64,000 nt of DNA from Sphingomonadaceae bacterium (GTDB lineage Bacteria > Pseudomonadota > Alphaproteobacteria > Sphingomonadales > Sphingomonadaceae), in contig JANYGB010000025.1 in assembly GCA_025359445.1 (NCBI GenBank), positions 1 through 64,000 of the forward strand, read 5' to 3'. Position numbers and translations under genes: made by a program. Within the stretch, counting starts at the first letter, position 1; each line of letters begins with the position of its first letter. The notes under the pieces were generated by a model that saw only the letters and a list, made by a program, of their open reading frames with translations, made no database searches and was not told the origin of the DNA. Positions 26,832 through 35,642 of the stretch are shown here, piece by piece.

Positions 26832-27151
26832 TGTTCCCGGGCGCTGGCATGAACTTGGCCAGCAGTGCCATCGTCCATACGCATCGGCGCTTTGCGATCT
26901 GTTGAATCTTTGAGGTTAACGCCGCGTGTTTGTTTCGGTCTGCCGCTTGCCGGGAGCGCCCAGTCCGAAAAAGCCCCGTCGAGCAATATACCGCGCGAAT
27001 CATTGTTCGCCAGTTCCTGGCGCAGCGCGTGCGCCGCGCTGAGCCGGGCGTGGAGCCCGGACCAGTCGAACAAACCCTGCGGTTCAGCCCCAGCGCTGCC
27101 GGTGTGAGGCCCGCCGCGTGGTGCAATCATGAGGTCATTGGCAAATTCCAT
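26828..27151 (-). CDS. conserved-looking small protein coupled to sciP
   Basis: 107-residue ORF (alternative ATG at 27130 gives 100). It ends in the start codon of sciP, which argues for a real, translationally coupled gene. The core FDWSGLHARLSAAHALRQEL (about 28-47) is an amphipathic helix, and the C terminus RGVNLKDSTDRKAP is polar; I recall similar short proteins from other sphingomonads but no function. Neither start has a clear Shine-Dalgarno. It may act with SciP. Confidence 0.6.
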   Translation of the reverse strand: MEFANDLMIAPRGGPHTGSAGAEPQGLFDWSGLHARLSAAHALRQELANNDSRGILLDGAFSDWALPASGRPKQTRGVNLKDSTDRKAPMRMDDGTAGQVHASAREQ

Positions 27152-27154
27152 GGG

Positions 27155-27223
27155 CCGGGTTTACCCAAACAAGGTCAATAACGGGTAAAGCCGGGGTTTA
27201 CCTTGTGGTTACAATGCTTACCC
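27155..27223. promoter_or_regulatory. repeated TTTACC motifs in the sciP-pair/mnmA divergent region
   Basis: CCGGGTTTACC (27155-27165) and CCGGGGTTTACC (27191-27202) are direct repeats with starts 36 nt apart. An inverted CGGGTAAAGCC (27182-27192) and a further CTTACCC (27217-27223) lie between and beside them. The spacing and position fit binding sites for a regulator of the sciP pair, mnmA, or both. The cognate protein is unknown. Confidence 0.45.
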
Positions 27224-27301
27224 AATTGCCTCGCCGCGCTTTCGGGTGTCACTTACCCAGTCTTTGCCTTGATCGGGGGCTGCGTGTATGCGCCGCTTGC
27301 C

Positions 27302-28444
27302 ATGGCCAGCGCAGCGCTCCTCGACCCCGATCAGGCGGACTTGTTCCAGCTAGGCACGCCGCTGGCCGGGCGGCGGATCGTCGTTGCGATGTCCGGCGGG
27401 GTCGATAGCTCGGTGGTCGCCGCGCTTGCCGCGCGCAGCGGCGCCGAGGTTATCGGGATTACGCTCCAGCTTTACGATTTCGGGAGCGCGGCCAAGCGCA
27501 AGGGCGCGTGCTGCGCGGGCGACGACATCCGCGATGCGCGTTCTGTGGCCGACCGGTTGGGGATCGTCCACCACGTGATTGATCACGAGAGCCGGTTCCG
27601 TGACGACGTGGTCGAACGCTTCGCCGACGATTACCTCGCGGGCCGCACTCCGATCCCATGCATCCGCTGCAACATGGGGCCAAAATTTACCGACCTGTTG
27701 GCGATGGCGCAGGACCTTGGCGCAGATTGCCTTGCCACCGGACATTATGTGCAGCGCGTGATCGGCCGGGCCGGGCCAGAACTGCACCGCGCAATGGATC
27801 CGGCGCGCGACCAGAGCTATTTTCTCTACGGCACCACCGAAGGCCAGCTCGGGTTTCTGCGCTTCCCGCTGGGCGGGCTGCCCAAGGCGGAGGTGCGCCG
27901 GATTGCGAAGGCCGAAGGGCTGCGCGTCGCGGCCAAGCCCGACAGCCAGGACATCTGCTTCGTGCCCGATGGCGATTATGCCAAAATCGTCCGCAGTGTG
28001 CGGCCCGAAGGCGGGCTTCCTGGCCAGATCGTCCACGCGCAAACCGGCGAAGTGCTTGGCGCGCACCGCGGGATCATTCACTATACCGTGGGGCAGCGCC
28101 GCGGGCTTGAGATCGGCGGGCTGGCCGAGCCGCTTTATGTCACCGGGATCGACGCAGCCAAGGCCCAGGTGCTGGTCGGACCTCGGCACCTGCTGGCAGT
28201 AAGTTCGGCAAAGATTGTCGAAACCAACCGGATCGGGCCGCTACCCGCCGGGCCGCTGACCGCCAAGGTCCGCTCGATGGCGAAGCCGGTTCCGGTGACT
28301 ATCGCAGGGCCCTTCGGCGATGGCGCTGATTGCACCCTGCATTTCGCTGGACCCGCATACGGGGTGGCACCAGGACAGGCCGCAGTGATCTATGCCGGAG
28401 AGCGCGTGGTGGGCGGCGGCTGGATCGACCGCACCGAGCCTTAG
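27302..28444 (+). CDS. mnmA: tRNA 2-thiouridylase
   Basis: Thiolates uridine 34 of tRNA-Lys, -Glu and -Gln. 380 residues from the ATG at 27302; the open frame extends upstream to 27203 but that part looks unconserved. Visible are the PP-loop [14 protein letters not shown] (about 28-41), the first catalytic cysteine in [16 protein letters not shown], the [11 protein letters not shown] loop and the second cysteine in [10 protein letters not shown]. Its stop codon overlaps that of the convergent isomerase gene by 4 nt (TTAG). Confidence 0.95.
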   Translation: MASAALLDPDQADLFQLGTPLAGRRIVVAMSGGVDSSVVAALAARSGAEVIGITLQLYDFGSAAKRKGACCAGDDIRDARSVADRLGIVHHVIDHESRFRDDVVERFADDYLAGRTPIPCIRCNMGPKFTDLLAMAQDLGADCLATGHYVQRVIGRAGPELHRAMDPARDQSYFLYGTTEGQLGFLRFPLGGLPKAEVRRIAKAEGLRVAAKPDSQDICFVPDGDYAKIVRSVRPEGGLPGQIVHAQTGEVLGAHRGIIHYTVGQRRGLEIGGLAEPLYVTGIDAAKAQVLVGPRHLLAVSSAKIVETNRIGPLPAGPLTAKVRSMAKPVPVTIAGPFGDGADCTLHFAGPAYGVAPGQAAVIYAGERVVGGGWIDRTEP

Positions 28445-29232
28445 CAGGTTTGCGCGATCAGGCTGCGTCCGGCGAAAGCAATCTGGTCGAGGCTGGTCGC
28501 AAGCGCACATTGACCCGGCCCGATAACTTCCCCGGCCACTTCCAGCGGAGTATCGAGCGGCAGCACCAGCAACGGCCCGTGATAGCGCGCGGCAACCTCG
28601 GCGCGCGGCGGACCATCGAGCCGGTCGAGCCGGAAATGCGGCCCTTCGACGAGCCCGACATCGCCGCGCAGCGGGACATGGCGGCGGTCGGCCGGATCGT
28701 GCGGAGTGCCTTGCGCAACTGCGATACCGGCATCAAGATGCAGCTCGCGCCCGCGCCCGTAATCATACAGCCGGTACGTAATGTCCGAGTTTTGCTGGAC
28801 CTCGATCAGTGACAGCCCTGGCCCGATCGCGTGGACCGTGCCTGCGGGGATATAAAAGAAATCGCCGGCATTGACTGGAAACCACGCAAGCAAATTCTCG
28901 ATGGAGCCATCGAGCGCGGCGGCGCGCATCGCTTCGGGTCCGATCGGCGCTTTGAACCCGATCGCCAGCGTTGCGCCCGGCTCGGCGTCAAGGATCAGCC
29001 AGCATTCTTCCTTGCCGCGCGAGCCCTTCGGGGCCTGCGCGTCGGTGGGGTGGACCTGGACCGATAATTTCTCACTGGTGAAGATGTATTTGACCAGCAG
29101 CGCATCAAGCTGCGGCGGCGGGGTGAACCACACTTCACCAATGCGTGTCCCCGGCGGGCTGGCGAACGGTGCGGGCAGGCTATCGACCCCCCACGGACGC
29201 TCCGACAGCGTGGTAGCGAGCAGCGCGCTCAT
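28441..29232 (-). CDS. manA: mannose-6-phosphate isomerase, class I
   Basis: Zinc enzyme interconverting fructose-6-phosphate and mannose-6-phosphate. 263 residues from the ATG at 29232 (ATGA overlap with the guanylyltransferase stop). Zinc-site motifs are visible: VQVHPTD (about 79-85), KEECW (about 94-98) and the C-terminal-half [20 protein letters not shown] (about 148-167). It is a short, single-domain form. It feeds the GDP-mannose branch encoded by the next gene. Confidence 0.92.
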   Translation of the reverse strand: MSALLATTLSERPWGVDSLPAPFASPPGTRIGEVWFTPPPQLDALLVKYIFTSEKLSVQVHPTDAQAPKGSRGKEECWLILDAEPGATLAIGFKAPIGPEAMRAAALDGSIENLLAWFPVNAGDFFYIPAGTVHAIGPGLSLIEVQQNSDITYRLYDYGRGRELHLDAGIAVAQGTPHDPADRRHVPLRGDVGLVEGPHFRLDRLDGPPRAEVAARYHGPLLVLPLDTPLEVAGEVIGPGQCALATSLDQIAFAGRSLIAQTC

Positions 29233-30272
29233 TGGTTCGCCGCGCCGCCGAGCTTGCCGACCAGCTGCGCTCCGGCGCGGGTGGTCACCAGCACTTCGTT
29301 GCCATCGACCACCACGACCACATCGTCGAGGCCGATCACCGAAACGCGCGGCCCGTCGCTTTCCACCAGCACATTGCGGCAATTGACCAGTTCGGCGGGG
29401 CCGATCACGAAATTGCCGAGCTTATCACCGCCGCGCGCGGTGTGGAGCGCTTCCCAGTTGCCGATATCCGACCAGCCCATATCGGCGCGGACCATCGCGG
29501 CATGCGCGGTGTTCTCCATCACTGCGTAATCAACCGATTCGCCGTCGATCTGCGCGAACTCTGCTGCATCGGGATGGAACTCAGCGCCCTGTTCGCGGCC
29601 CTTGGCCACCGCCGCGCGGGCGTGCGCCGCGATCTGCGGACGGTGCACGGCCAGCTCATCAAGGAACGTGCCGGCGCGAAATGCAAAGATCCCCCCGTTC
29701 CAGGCATAACCGCCAGCAGCGAGGAATTGTTCAGCCCGGGCGCGGTCGGGCTTTTCGACAAAGCGAGCGACCTGGTACCCGCCACCGTTAATGGCAGCCC
29801 CTTGCTGGAGATAGCCGAACCCGGTCGCAGGCCCGGTCGCTTCGATGCCGAACGAGACCAGCCAGCCTTGCCGGGCAAGACTAGCGGCGGCGCGCGCGGC
29901 GGTCTGAAACGCGGCGGAATCGGCGATGTGGTGGTCGCTCGGGCAGACCAGCATCACCGCATCGGCAGGCAGCCGCAAAGCCGCCAGCGCAATCGCCGCA
30001 GCGGTATTGCGCGCGGATGGTTCGACAATCACTCGGGCCTCGGTATCGCCCGACAGCTGCTGCTCGACGTGCGCGAGATGCGCGGTCCCGGTGACCACGA
30101 TCGGCGCAGCGAAGCCGGCATCGCGGGCGCAGCGGGCGACGGTTTGCTCGAACAGCGTCAGTTCGCCCACCAGCGGCAGGAACGGCTTGGGGCGCACCGC
30201 GCGGCTGCGTGGCCACAGCCGGGTGCCGCTGCCCCCGCACAGGATTACCGGGTGGATCGAGCTTTCAGTCAT
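29229..30272 (-). CDS. manC: mannose-1-phosphate guanylyltransferase
   Basis: Makes GDP-mannose from mannose-1-phosphate and GTP. The 347 residues have the nucleotidyltransferase motif LCGGSGTRLWPRSR (about 11-24) and VRPKPFLPL, where most relatives have PKQF. They also have FGYLQQG, FVEKPDRARAEQFLAAGGYAWNGGIF (quoted for orientation in part) and DMGWSDIGNWEAL. The C-terminal isomerase domain of bifunctional AlgA/ManC enzymes is missing; that activity is the separate next gene. No phosphomannomutase is encoded nearby. GDP-mannose would supply Gmd and Fcl at 31829-33843. Confidence 0.93.
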   Translation of the reverse strand: MTESSIHPVILCGGSGTRLWPRSRAVRPKPFLPLVGELTLFEQTVARCARDAGFAAPIVVTGTAHLAHVEQQLSGDTEARVIVEPSARNTAAAIALAALRLPADAVMLVCPSDHHIADSAAFQTAARAAASLARQGWLVSFGIEATGPATGFGYLQQGAAINGGGYQVARFVEKPDRARAEQFLAAGGYAWNGGIFAFRAGTFLDELAVHRPQIAAHARAAVAKGREQGAEFHPDAAEFAQIDGESVDYAVMENTAHAAMVRADMGWSDIGNWEALHTARGGDKLGNFVIGPAELVNCRNVLVESDGPRVSVIGLDDVVVVVDGNEVLVTTRAGAQLVGKLGGAANQ

Positions 30273-30311
30273 GCGCGTACAATTCGCCCTTCATCGCAGC
30301 GATTGAACGCC

Positions 30312-30671
30312 CTAACCACGCCACGGTTCCAATTGGCAGCCAAGGCCCGGGCGATAGGTCGCGGTTTCGCTGGCGATCAGCGGAAACCGCGCGGTGACGG
30401 TCTTGGCGGCAGTGTCTTGCGAGAGCATGACCAGCTCCATCCCCGGCTCGAAATCCTTCTTGCAATCCGCCAGCTCGCGCCCGCCAAGGTAAGCGCAGGA
30501 GCAGGCGACGCGCGCACCGACCGCTGCACCAGTCCGCGCGAACGCGTGGAGCGGAGCCCAGAACCATGCGAGCAACCCGGCAATCAGCGCGAGGCCTAGC
30601 CACAGCGCGCGGCGGCGCAAGCGCCGGCCTGGATCGTTATTAGCTGCCGGGTTTAGAGTTGCCATTGCCAT
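30312..30671 (-). CDS. small membrane-anchored protein of unknown function
   Basis: 119 residues from the ATG at 30671 (a second in-frame ATG is two codons on). A positively charged start is followed by one membrane segment (about 22-42, ALWLGLALIAGLLAWFWAPL), then a short outer domain with Cys residues (RVACSCAYLGGRELADCKKD) and a conserved-looking end with YRPGLGCQLEPW. The Cys pattern suggests disulfides in the periplasm. It starts 24 bp from the divergent serine hydrolase gene, and I recall similar domains next to such hydrolases in sphingomonads. Confidence 0.65.
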   Translation of the reverse strand: MAMATLNPAANNDPGRRLRRRALWLGLALIAGLLAWFWAPLHAFARTGAAVGARVACSCAYLGGRELADCKKDFEPGMELVMLSQDTAAKTVTARFPLIASETATYRPGLGCQLEPWRG

Positions 30672-30695
30672 GCCTTTGCGCAAGGGATGCGCGCG

Positions 30696-31832
30696 ATGTT
30701 TGCGCGCCGCCTGTCCCTTATCCTGCCGCTGCTTGCGCTGCCAGCCCTGATCGCCTGCTCGGGCCAATCCGCCGCTCCGCCGCCTCCCCCGCCGCTCAGC
30801 GCGGAGGCGCTGAAAGCGGTGATTGACCAGCCCGGCGTGAACCGCGAGCGTCTGGCGCGCAGCGTCGATGCGCTGTTCAGCCAAGCGCCGACCGCCGAAA
30901 CCCGCGCGGTGATTGTCCTTCACAACGGACAGATCGTCGCCGAACGCTTTGCGCCAGGTTATCATGAGAACACGCGGCTGATCAGCTGGTCGATGGCCAA
31001 GACGGTGACCGGGGTGATGATCGGAATGCTGGTTGCCGACGGGCGGCTGCGGCTGGATGAAGGGGTGCCGATCCCGGCATGGCAACGCCCCGGCGATCCG
31101 CGCGGCGAGATTACCCTGCGCCAGCTCCTGCAAATGGATTCGGGGTTGCGGCATGCCGAAGAAGCCAGCCCGCCATATGAGGCTGACACCGTGCGGATGC
31201 TGTTCCTCGACGGGCGCGACAACATGGCAGCCTATGCCGAGGCGCAGCCGCTTGAAGCGGAACCGGGATCGAAGTGGGAGTATTCCTCGGCCACCGCGGT
31301 GATCCTTGCGGATCTTGCGGCGCGGGCGCTGACCACCAGCACCGCCCCCGCCGAACGGTCACGCGTGGTCGGCGATTACTTGCGCACGCGGCTGTTCGAA
31401 CCGCTGGGCATGAAAAGCATGGTCCCCGAATACGATCTGGCCGGCACGCTGATCGGCGGCAGCCTGATCCACGGCACCGCGCGCGACTGGGCGCGGTTCG
31501 GCGAATTCATGCGCAACAAAGGGGCGATCAAAGGCGCGCAACTGGTCCCGGTGGCGTGGATCGATTTCATGACAACGCCTTCGCCTCACAACGTGGGTTA
31601 TGGCGCGCAGATCTGGCTCAACCGCGCTCCGCCGGGCGAAGCGGTAATGTGGCCCGGTCTGCCCGGAAGCGTATTTTCGCTCAACGGTCACCTTGGCCAG
31701 TTTGTCGTGGTGTCGCGCTTCAATGGGGTCACCGTGGTGCGGCTGGGCAAGACAAATGAGGGGCAGCACGAACCCGTTCGCCGTGCTATCGCGCGGATAA
31801 TCCAGCAATTTCCGAAAGAGCCAGCACCGTGA
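30696..31832 (+). CDS. serine hydrolase, class C beta-lactamase family, predicted lipoprotein
   Basis: 378 residues from the ATG at 30696, chosen over ATG 30687 because AAGGG lies at 30682-30686. The signal peptide has a lipobox LIAC (Cys21). The catalytic SxxK is SMAK (Ser99), the tyrosine motif is YSS (Tyr195), and the third motif region contains HGTARDW. This is the DD-peptidase/esterase-like family, and true beta-lactamase activity is not implied. Overlaps gmd by GTGA, so it is co-transcribed with GDP-fucose synthesis. Confidence 0.88.
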   Translation: MFARRLSLILPLLALPALIACSGQSAAPPPPPPLSAEALKAVIDQPGVNRERLARSVDALFSQAPTAETRAVIVLHNGQIVAERFAPGYHENTRLISWSMAKTVTGVMIGMLVADGRLRLDEGVPIPAWQRPGDPRGEITLRQLLQMDSGLRHAEEASPPYEADTVRMLFLDGRDNMAAYAEAQPLEAEPGSKWEYSSATAVILADLAARALTTSTAPAERSRVVGDYLRTRLFEPLGMKSMVPEYDLAGTLIGGSLIHGTARDWARFGEFMRNKGAIKGAQLVPVAWIDFMTTPSPHNVGYGAQIWLNRAPPGEAVMWPGLPGSVFSLNGHLGQFVVVSRFNGVTVVRLGKTNEGQHEPVRRAIARIIQQFPKEPAP

Positions 31833-32890
31833 GCAAGACCGCATTGATTACCGGAGTAACCGGGCAGGACGGGGCGTACCTGGCCCGCTTGCTGCTCGAA
31901 AAAGGCTACCGCGTGCACGGCATCAAGCGGCGTTCCAGTTCGTTCAATACCGGGCGGATCGACGATATCTATGAGGACCCGCACGCCCCCACCCCGCAGC
32001 TCAAACTGCATTATGGCGATCTGACCGATGCCACCAACCTGATCCGCATCGTGCAGGAAGTGCAGCCGGACGAGATTTACAATCTGGCCGCGCAAAGCCA
32101 CGTCGCGGTCAGTTTCGAGACCGCCGAATATACCGCCAACTCCGATGGCCTGGGCACGTTGCGCCTGCTCGAGGCGATCCGTATCCTGGGGCTTGAGAAC
32201 ACCTGCCGGTTCTACCAGGCCTCGACCAGCGAGCTTTACGGGCTGGTCCAGGAAGTGCCGCAGCGCGAAACCACGCCGTTCTATCCGCGCAGTCCCTATG
32301 CCGCTGCCAAGCTTTATGCCTACTGGATCACAGTCAATTACCGCGAAGCTTACGGTATGCACACCTCGAACGGGATCCTGTTCAACCACGAAAGCCCGCT
32401 GCGCGGTGAGACTTTCGTGACCCGCAAGATTACCCGCGCCGCCGCGGCAATCTCGCTCGGGCGGCAAGACGTGCTCTACCTTGGCAACCTTGATGCTCAG
32501 CGCGATTGGGGCCACGCCCGCGAATATGTTGAAGGCATGTGGCGCATGGTCCAACAGGACCAGGTCGACGACTATGTGCTGGCAACCGGGGTCACCACCT
32601 CGGTCCGCCAATTTGTCGAATGGGCCTTCGCCGATGCCGGAATAACGCTCGAATGGCGCGGTAGCGGCGTTGAGGAACGAGGCTTTTGCACCACAACCGG
32701 CACGCTGCGGGTGGCAATCGACCCGCGCTATTTCCGCCCGACCGAAGTCGAACTGCTGATCGGCGATGCCACCAAGGCGCGCGAGAAACTGGGCTGGAGC
32801 CACCAGATCACCGTGCGTCAACTGGTCCGCGAAATGGTCGAGGCCGATCTGGTGACGATGCGCAGCGCGCCGATCGGGCGCGGCAGCTGA
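31829..32890 (+). CDS. gmd: GDP-mannose 4,6-dehydratase
   Basis: Converts GDP-mannose to GDP-4-keto-6-deoxymannose. 353 residues from a GTG start overlapping the hydrolase stop. NADP-binding motif [14 protein letters not shown] (about 8-21), [13 protein letters not shown], the catalytic STSELYG and [10 protein letters not shown] (Ser-Tyr-Lys set) and [16 protein letters not shown] are all visible. Length is standard. Its TGA overlaps the next ATG by one base (TGATG), so Gmd and Fcl should be made together. Confidence 0.96.
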   Translation: MSKTALITGVTGQDGAYLARLLLEKGYRVHGIKRRSSSFNTGRIDDIYEDPHAPTPQLKLHYGDLTDATNLIRIVQEVQPDEIYNLAAQSHVAVSFETAEYTANSDGLGTLRLLEAIRILGLENTCRFYQASTSELYGLVQEVPQRETTPFYPRSPYAAAKLYAYWITVNYREAYGMHTSNGILFNHESPLRGETFVTRKITRAAAAISLGRQDVLYLGNLDAQRDWGHAREYVEGMWRMVQQDQVDDYVLATGVTTSVRQFVEWAFADAGITLEWRGSGVEERGFCTTTGTLRVAIDPRYFRPTEVELLIGDATKAREKLGWSHQITVRQLVREMVEADLVTMRSAPIGRGS

Positions 32891-33843
32891 TGTTGGGGGA
32901 AACCCCGTTCGACCTCGCCGACAATCGGATTTGGGTCGCCGGACATCGCGGCATGGTCGGCAGCGCGATCGTCCGCCGACTCGCCAGCGAACACTGCGAA
33001 GTGATTACCGCAAGCCGTGACGAGCTCGACCTGACCGACCAGCGCGCGGTGCTGGGGTGGATGCACAACCAGCGCCCGCAAGTGGTCGTGCTGGCAGCAG
33101 CGCGGGTCGGCGGGATCCTCGCCAACGACTCCATGCCGGTCGAGTTCCTGCGCGACAATCTGCTGATCGAGACATCGGTGCTGACCGGGGCCGAATCGGT
33201 CGGGGTGGAGAAGCTGCTGTTTTTGGGATCGTCGTGTATTTATCCCAAGCATGCCGAGCAGCCGATCAAGGAAGAAGCGCTGCTGACCGGGCCGCTCGAG
33301 CCGACCAACGAATGGTACGCGCTCGCCAAGATCGCCGGGATCAAGCTCGCACAAGCCTATCGCCGGCAGTACGGCTGCGACTTCATCAGCGCGATGCCGA
33401 CCAATCTCTACGGGCCGGGCGACAACTTCGATCTCAATGCCAGCCACGTCATGCCCGCGCTGATCCGCAAGGTGCACGAGGCCAAGGCGGCGGCCGGCGA
33501 GGTGGTCGTATGGGGCAGCGGCACTCCGCGCCGCGAATTCCTCTATGTCGATGATTGCGCCGATGCCTGTGTGCACCTGCTGCAGAATTATTCGGGTGAC
33601 GGCCACATCAACGTCGGTTCGGGCAGCGATGTCTCGATCATGGAGCTGACCCGGCTGGTGATGGACGTGCTCGGCTATGACGGCCCGGTGGTGACCGACC
33701 CGAGCAAACCCGACGGCACACCGCGCAAGCTGATGGACAACGCCAAGCTGGCGGCGCTGGGCTGGACACCCAAGACCCAGCTGCATGACGGGATCGCCAA
33801 GAGCTATGCGGCGTTTTTGGACGGACAAGGCCGCGGGCTTTAG
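32890..33843 (+). CDS. fcl: GDP-L-fucose synthase
   Basis: Epimerase-reductase that converts the Gmd product to GDP-L-fucose. 317 residues from the ATG at 32890, in TGATG overlap with gmd; the larger open frame upstream is unconserved. Motifs are the NADP site VAGHRGMVGSAIVRRL (about 14-29), LGSSCIYPK, the YALAKIAG active-site Tyr/Lys, and TNLYGPGDNFD. The product is a donor for fucosylated exopolysaccharide or LPS; no glycosyltransferase genes lie nearby. Confidence 0.95.
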   Translation: MLGETPFDLADNRIWVAGHRGMVGSAIVRRLASEHCEVITASRDELDLTDQRAVLGWMHNQRPQVVVLAAARVGGILANDSMPVEFLRDNLLIETSVLTGAESVGVEKLLFLGSSCIYPKHAEQPIKEEALLTGPLEPTNEWYALAKIAGIKLAQAYRRQYGCDFISAMPTNLYGPGDNFDLNASHVMPALIRKVHEAKAAAGEVVVWGSGTPRREFLYVDDCADACVHLLQNYSGDGHINVGSGSDVSIMELTRLVMDVLGYDGPVVTDPSKPDGTPRKLMDNAKLAALGWTPKTQLHDGIAKSYAAFLDGQGRGL

Positions 33844-33973
33844 GCCTTCATTTTCCTAAATCGCCGCGTGCTGCTATGACCTTGGTCAGCTCTTTTAGAG
33901 TGGTTTGCAGATTACCAGCGAGCCACGGCGGCGCGGTTTGGCGGGATCGTTTTGGTGTAACCTTAGTGTGACC

Positions 33974-34933
33974 TTAGCTGCCACGCAGGTGTGGCGCATG
34001 CAGCTCGGCCAGCAGATCGACTTCGGCTGCGCTGTCCGATTCGGTGTCGATGTGGCCTTCGGGATCGGGGTGGATCAGTACTTCGATTCCGGGAAATTCG
34101 AGCATCAGCCGCGCTTCGATCCCGTCCATCACGTCGTGCGCCTGGCGTACCGTCATCTCGGGATCGACCCAGACGTGGAACTGGACGAAATCATGGTGGC
34201 CCGAACTTCGGGTGCGAAGATCGTGCAGCCCTTTGAGCTCGGGATGCCGGGCAACCACTTCGAGAAAGCGGGCCTTGCGTTCATCCGGCCATTCACGGTC
34301 CATCAGCTGCTCGACCGCGGCTTGCGAGGCGCGCCACGCCCCCCAGCCCAGCCACAGCGCGATGCCTAGCCCGAACACCGCGTCAGCGCTTGGCACCCCG
34401 GCATACTGGTCGAGCGCCAACGCCGCGATCACCGCAAAGTTGAGCACCAGGTCAGACTTGTAGTGGAGGTGATCGGTGGCAATCGCCAGCGACCCGGTTT
34501 TCGCGATTACCCGGCGCTGCCACACAAGGAGCGCCATGGTCGCGCCGATCGCCACCAGCGAAACGGCAATCCCGTCATCGGCGCTGGACGGCCGCGCTCC
34601 GGTGAACCACTGCGCTCCGGCGCGCACGGCCAGTGTCAGGGCCGAGATCGAGATCAGTACGACCTGAAACATCGCCGCGAGCGCCTCGGCCTTGCCGTGA
34701 CCGAAACGGTGCTCGTTATCGGCCGGTTGCGCGGCCACCCAAACCCCGGCCAGGGTCGCCAGGCTGGCGATCAGATCGAGCCCGGTATCGGCAAGGCTGC
34801 CAAGCATCGCGGCCGATCCGGTCTGGATCACCGCCCAGATCTTGAGCCCGGCGAGCAGGCTGGCAACCGCGATCGAGGCATAGGCCGCGCTGCGATTGAG
34901 CTTGCCGTGAGCATGGAGCGAGGCTGCGCTCAT
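33974..34933 (-). CDS. cation diffusion facilitator family transporter
   Basis: Inner-membrane divalent-cation/proton antiporter of the CDF family, exporting iron, zinc or similar ions. 319 residues with six predicted membrane segments. The metal-site aspartates are in SLADTGLDLIASLA (about 45-58), and HRFGHGKAEALAA and a further DGIAV helix follow. The C-terminal cytoplasmic domain contains HDVMDGIEARL and a Glu/His/Asp-rich tail. The ATG overlaps the pdxH stop. Which metal is carried cannot be told from sequence. Confidence 0.9.
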   Translation of the reverse strand: MSAASLHAHGKLNRSAAYASIAVASLLAGLKIWAVIQTGSAAMLGSLADTGLDLIASLATLAGVWVAAQPADNEHRFGHGKAEALAAMFQVVLISISALTLAVRAGAQWFTGARPSSADDGIAVSLVAIGATMALLVWQRRVIAKTGSLAIATDHLHYKSDLVLNFAVIAALALDQYAGVPSADAVFGLGIALWLGWGAWRASQAAVEQLMDREWPDERKARFLEVVARHPELKGLHDLRTRSSGHHDFVQFHVWVDPEMTVRQAHDVMDGIEARLMLEFPGIEVLIHPDPEGHIDTESDSAAEVDLLAELHAPHLRGS

Positions 34934-35538
34934 GGATAGAGCAGGCTGCTGGTCCAGCCGCCATCGCCGCTGCGCACGAACCGGCGCCGCTCGTGGAGCC
35001 GGAATGGCCGGTCGAGCCAGAACTCGATCGCCGCAGGGGCAAGCCGGAAGCCGGTCCAGTGCGGCGGGCGCGGGACCGGACCCCCTGCAAAGCGCGCTTC
35101 GGTCTCGCTCACCCGCGCCAGGAATTCGCCGCGCGAGGCGAGCGGCGCGGACTGGTCGGAGGCGATTGCGCCGATTTGCGACGAGCGACTGCGGCTAGCA
35201 AAATAAGCGTCGGCCTCATCCGCACTGACTTCGCTGACTGCGCCTTCGATGCGGATCTGGCGGCGCAGCGATTTCCAGTGGAACAGCAGCGCAGCATGGG
35301 GATTGGCGTGCAGCTCGCCGCCCTTGCGGCTGTCGCCGTTGGAATAGAATACAAAGCCGTCACTGCCCCAGTCCTTGAGCAGCACCATCCGAACCGAAGG
35401 CAGGCCATCGGCCGTGGCAGTGGCGAGCGCGACCGCTTCGGGATCGTTGGGCTCGCTCACCCGCGCCGCCTCGAACCATTCGCCGAACAGCGTATACGGG
35501 GACTGGGCGGGAATCGCATCTTGGGTTTGGGGGTCCAT
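34930..35538 (-). CDS. pdxH: pyridoxamine 5'-phosphate oxidase
   Basis: FMN enzyme that makes pyridoxal 5'-phosphate. 202 residues. Family features are PNAVALATATADGLPSVRMVLLK (quoted in part: the FMN-binding RMVLLKDW, about 50-57), FYSNGDSRKGGEL, LLFHWKSLRRQIRIEG and the C-terminal WTGFRLAPAAIEFW and RLHERRRF, a long-recognised PdxH signature. It is divergent from the DnaJ-type gene with 104 bp between starts. Confidence 0.95.
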   Translation of the reverse strand: MDPQTQDAIPAQSPYTLFGEWFEAARVSEPNDPEAVALATATADGLPSVRMVLLKDWGSDGFVFYSNGDSRKGGELHANPHAALLFHWKSLRRQIRIEGAVSEVSADEADAYFASRSRSSQIGAIASDQSAPLASRGEFLARVSETEARFAGGPVPRPPHWTGFRLAPAAIEFWLDRPFRLHERRRFVRSGDGGWTSSLLYP

Positions 35539-35642
35539 GGCTTTCGCGCATAGCCGCTGCGCGCGGGCGAAGGAAGAGTCGCAGATGCGGCAAATGCAAG
35601 GTCCGCCTTGTCCTGCGGCGCTCGCACCCCTAACTGGCGATC

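Noticed and set aside
26592..27126. 172-codon minus-strand frame overlapping sciP and its partner
   Set aside because: Out-of-frame with both, Arg/Gly/Pro-rich, and would overlap two better supported genes.
29232..30599. 455-codon plus-strand frame over the guanylyltransferase
   Set aside because: Antisense shadow of a gene with clear nucleotidyltransferase motifs; no motif or ribosome site of its own.
30696..31832. Antibiotic-resistance beta-lactamase
   Set aside because: It has the class C fold motifs, but lipoprotein anchoring and coupling to sugar-nucleotide genes fit a cell-wall hydrolase or esterase better; no resistance is implied.
28441..33843. Complete exopolysaccharide biosynthesis locus
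   Set aside because: Only nucleotide-sugar synthesis genes are present; there is no glycosyltransferase, polymerase or export gene.
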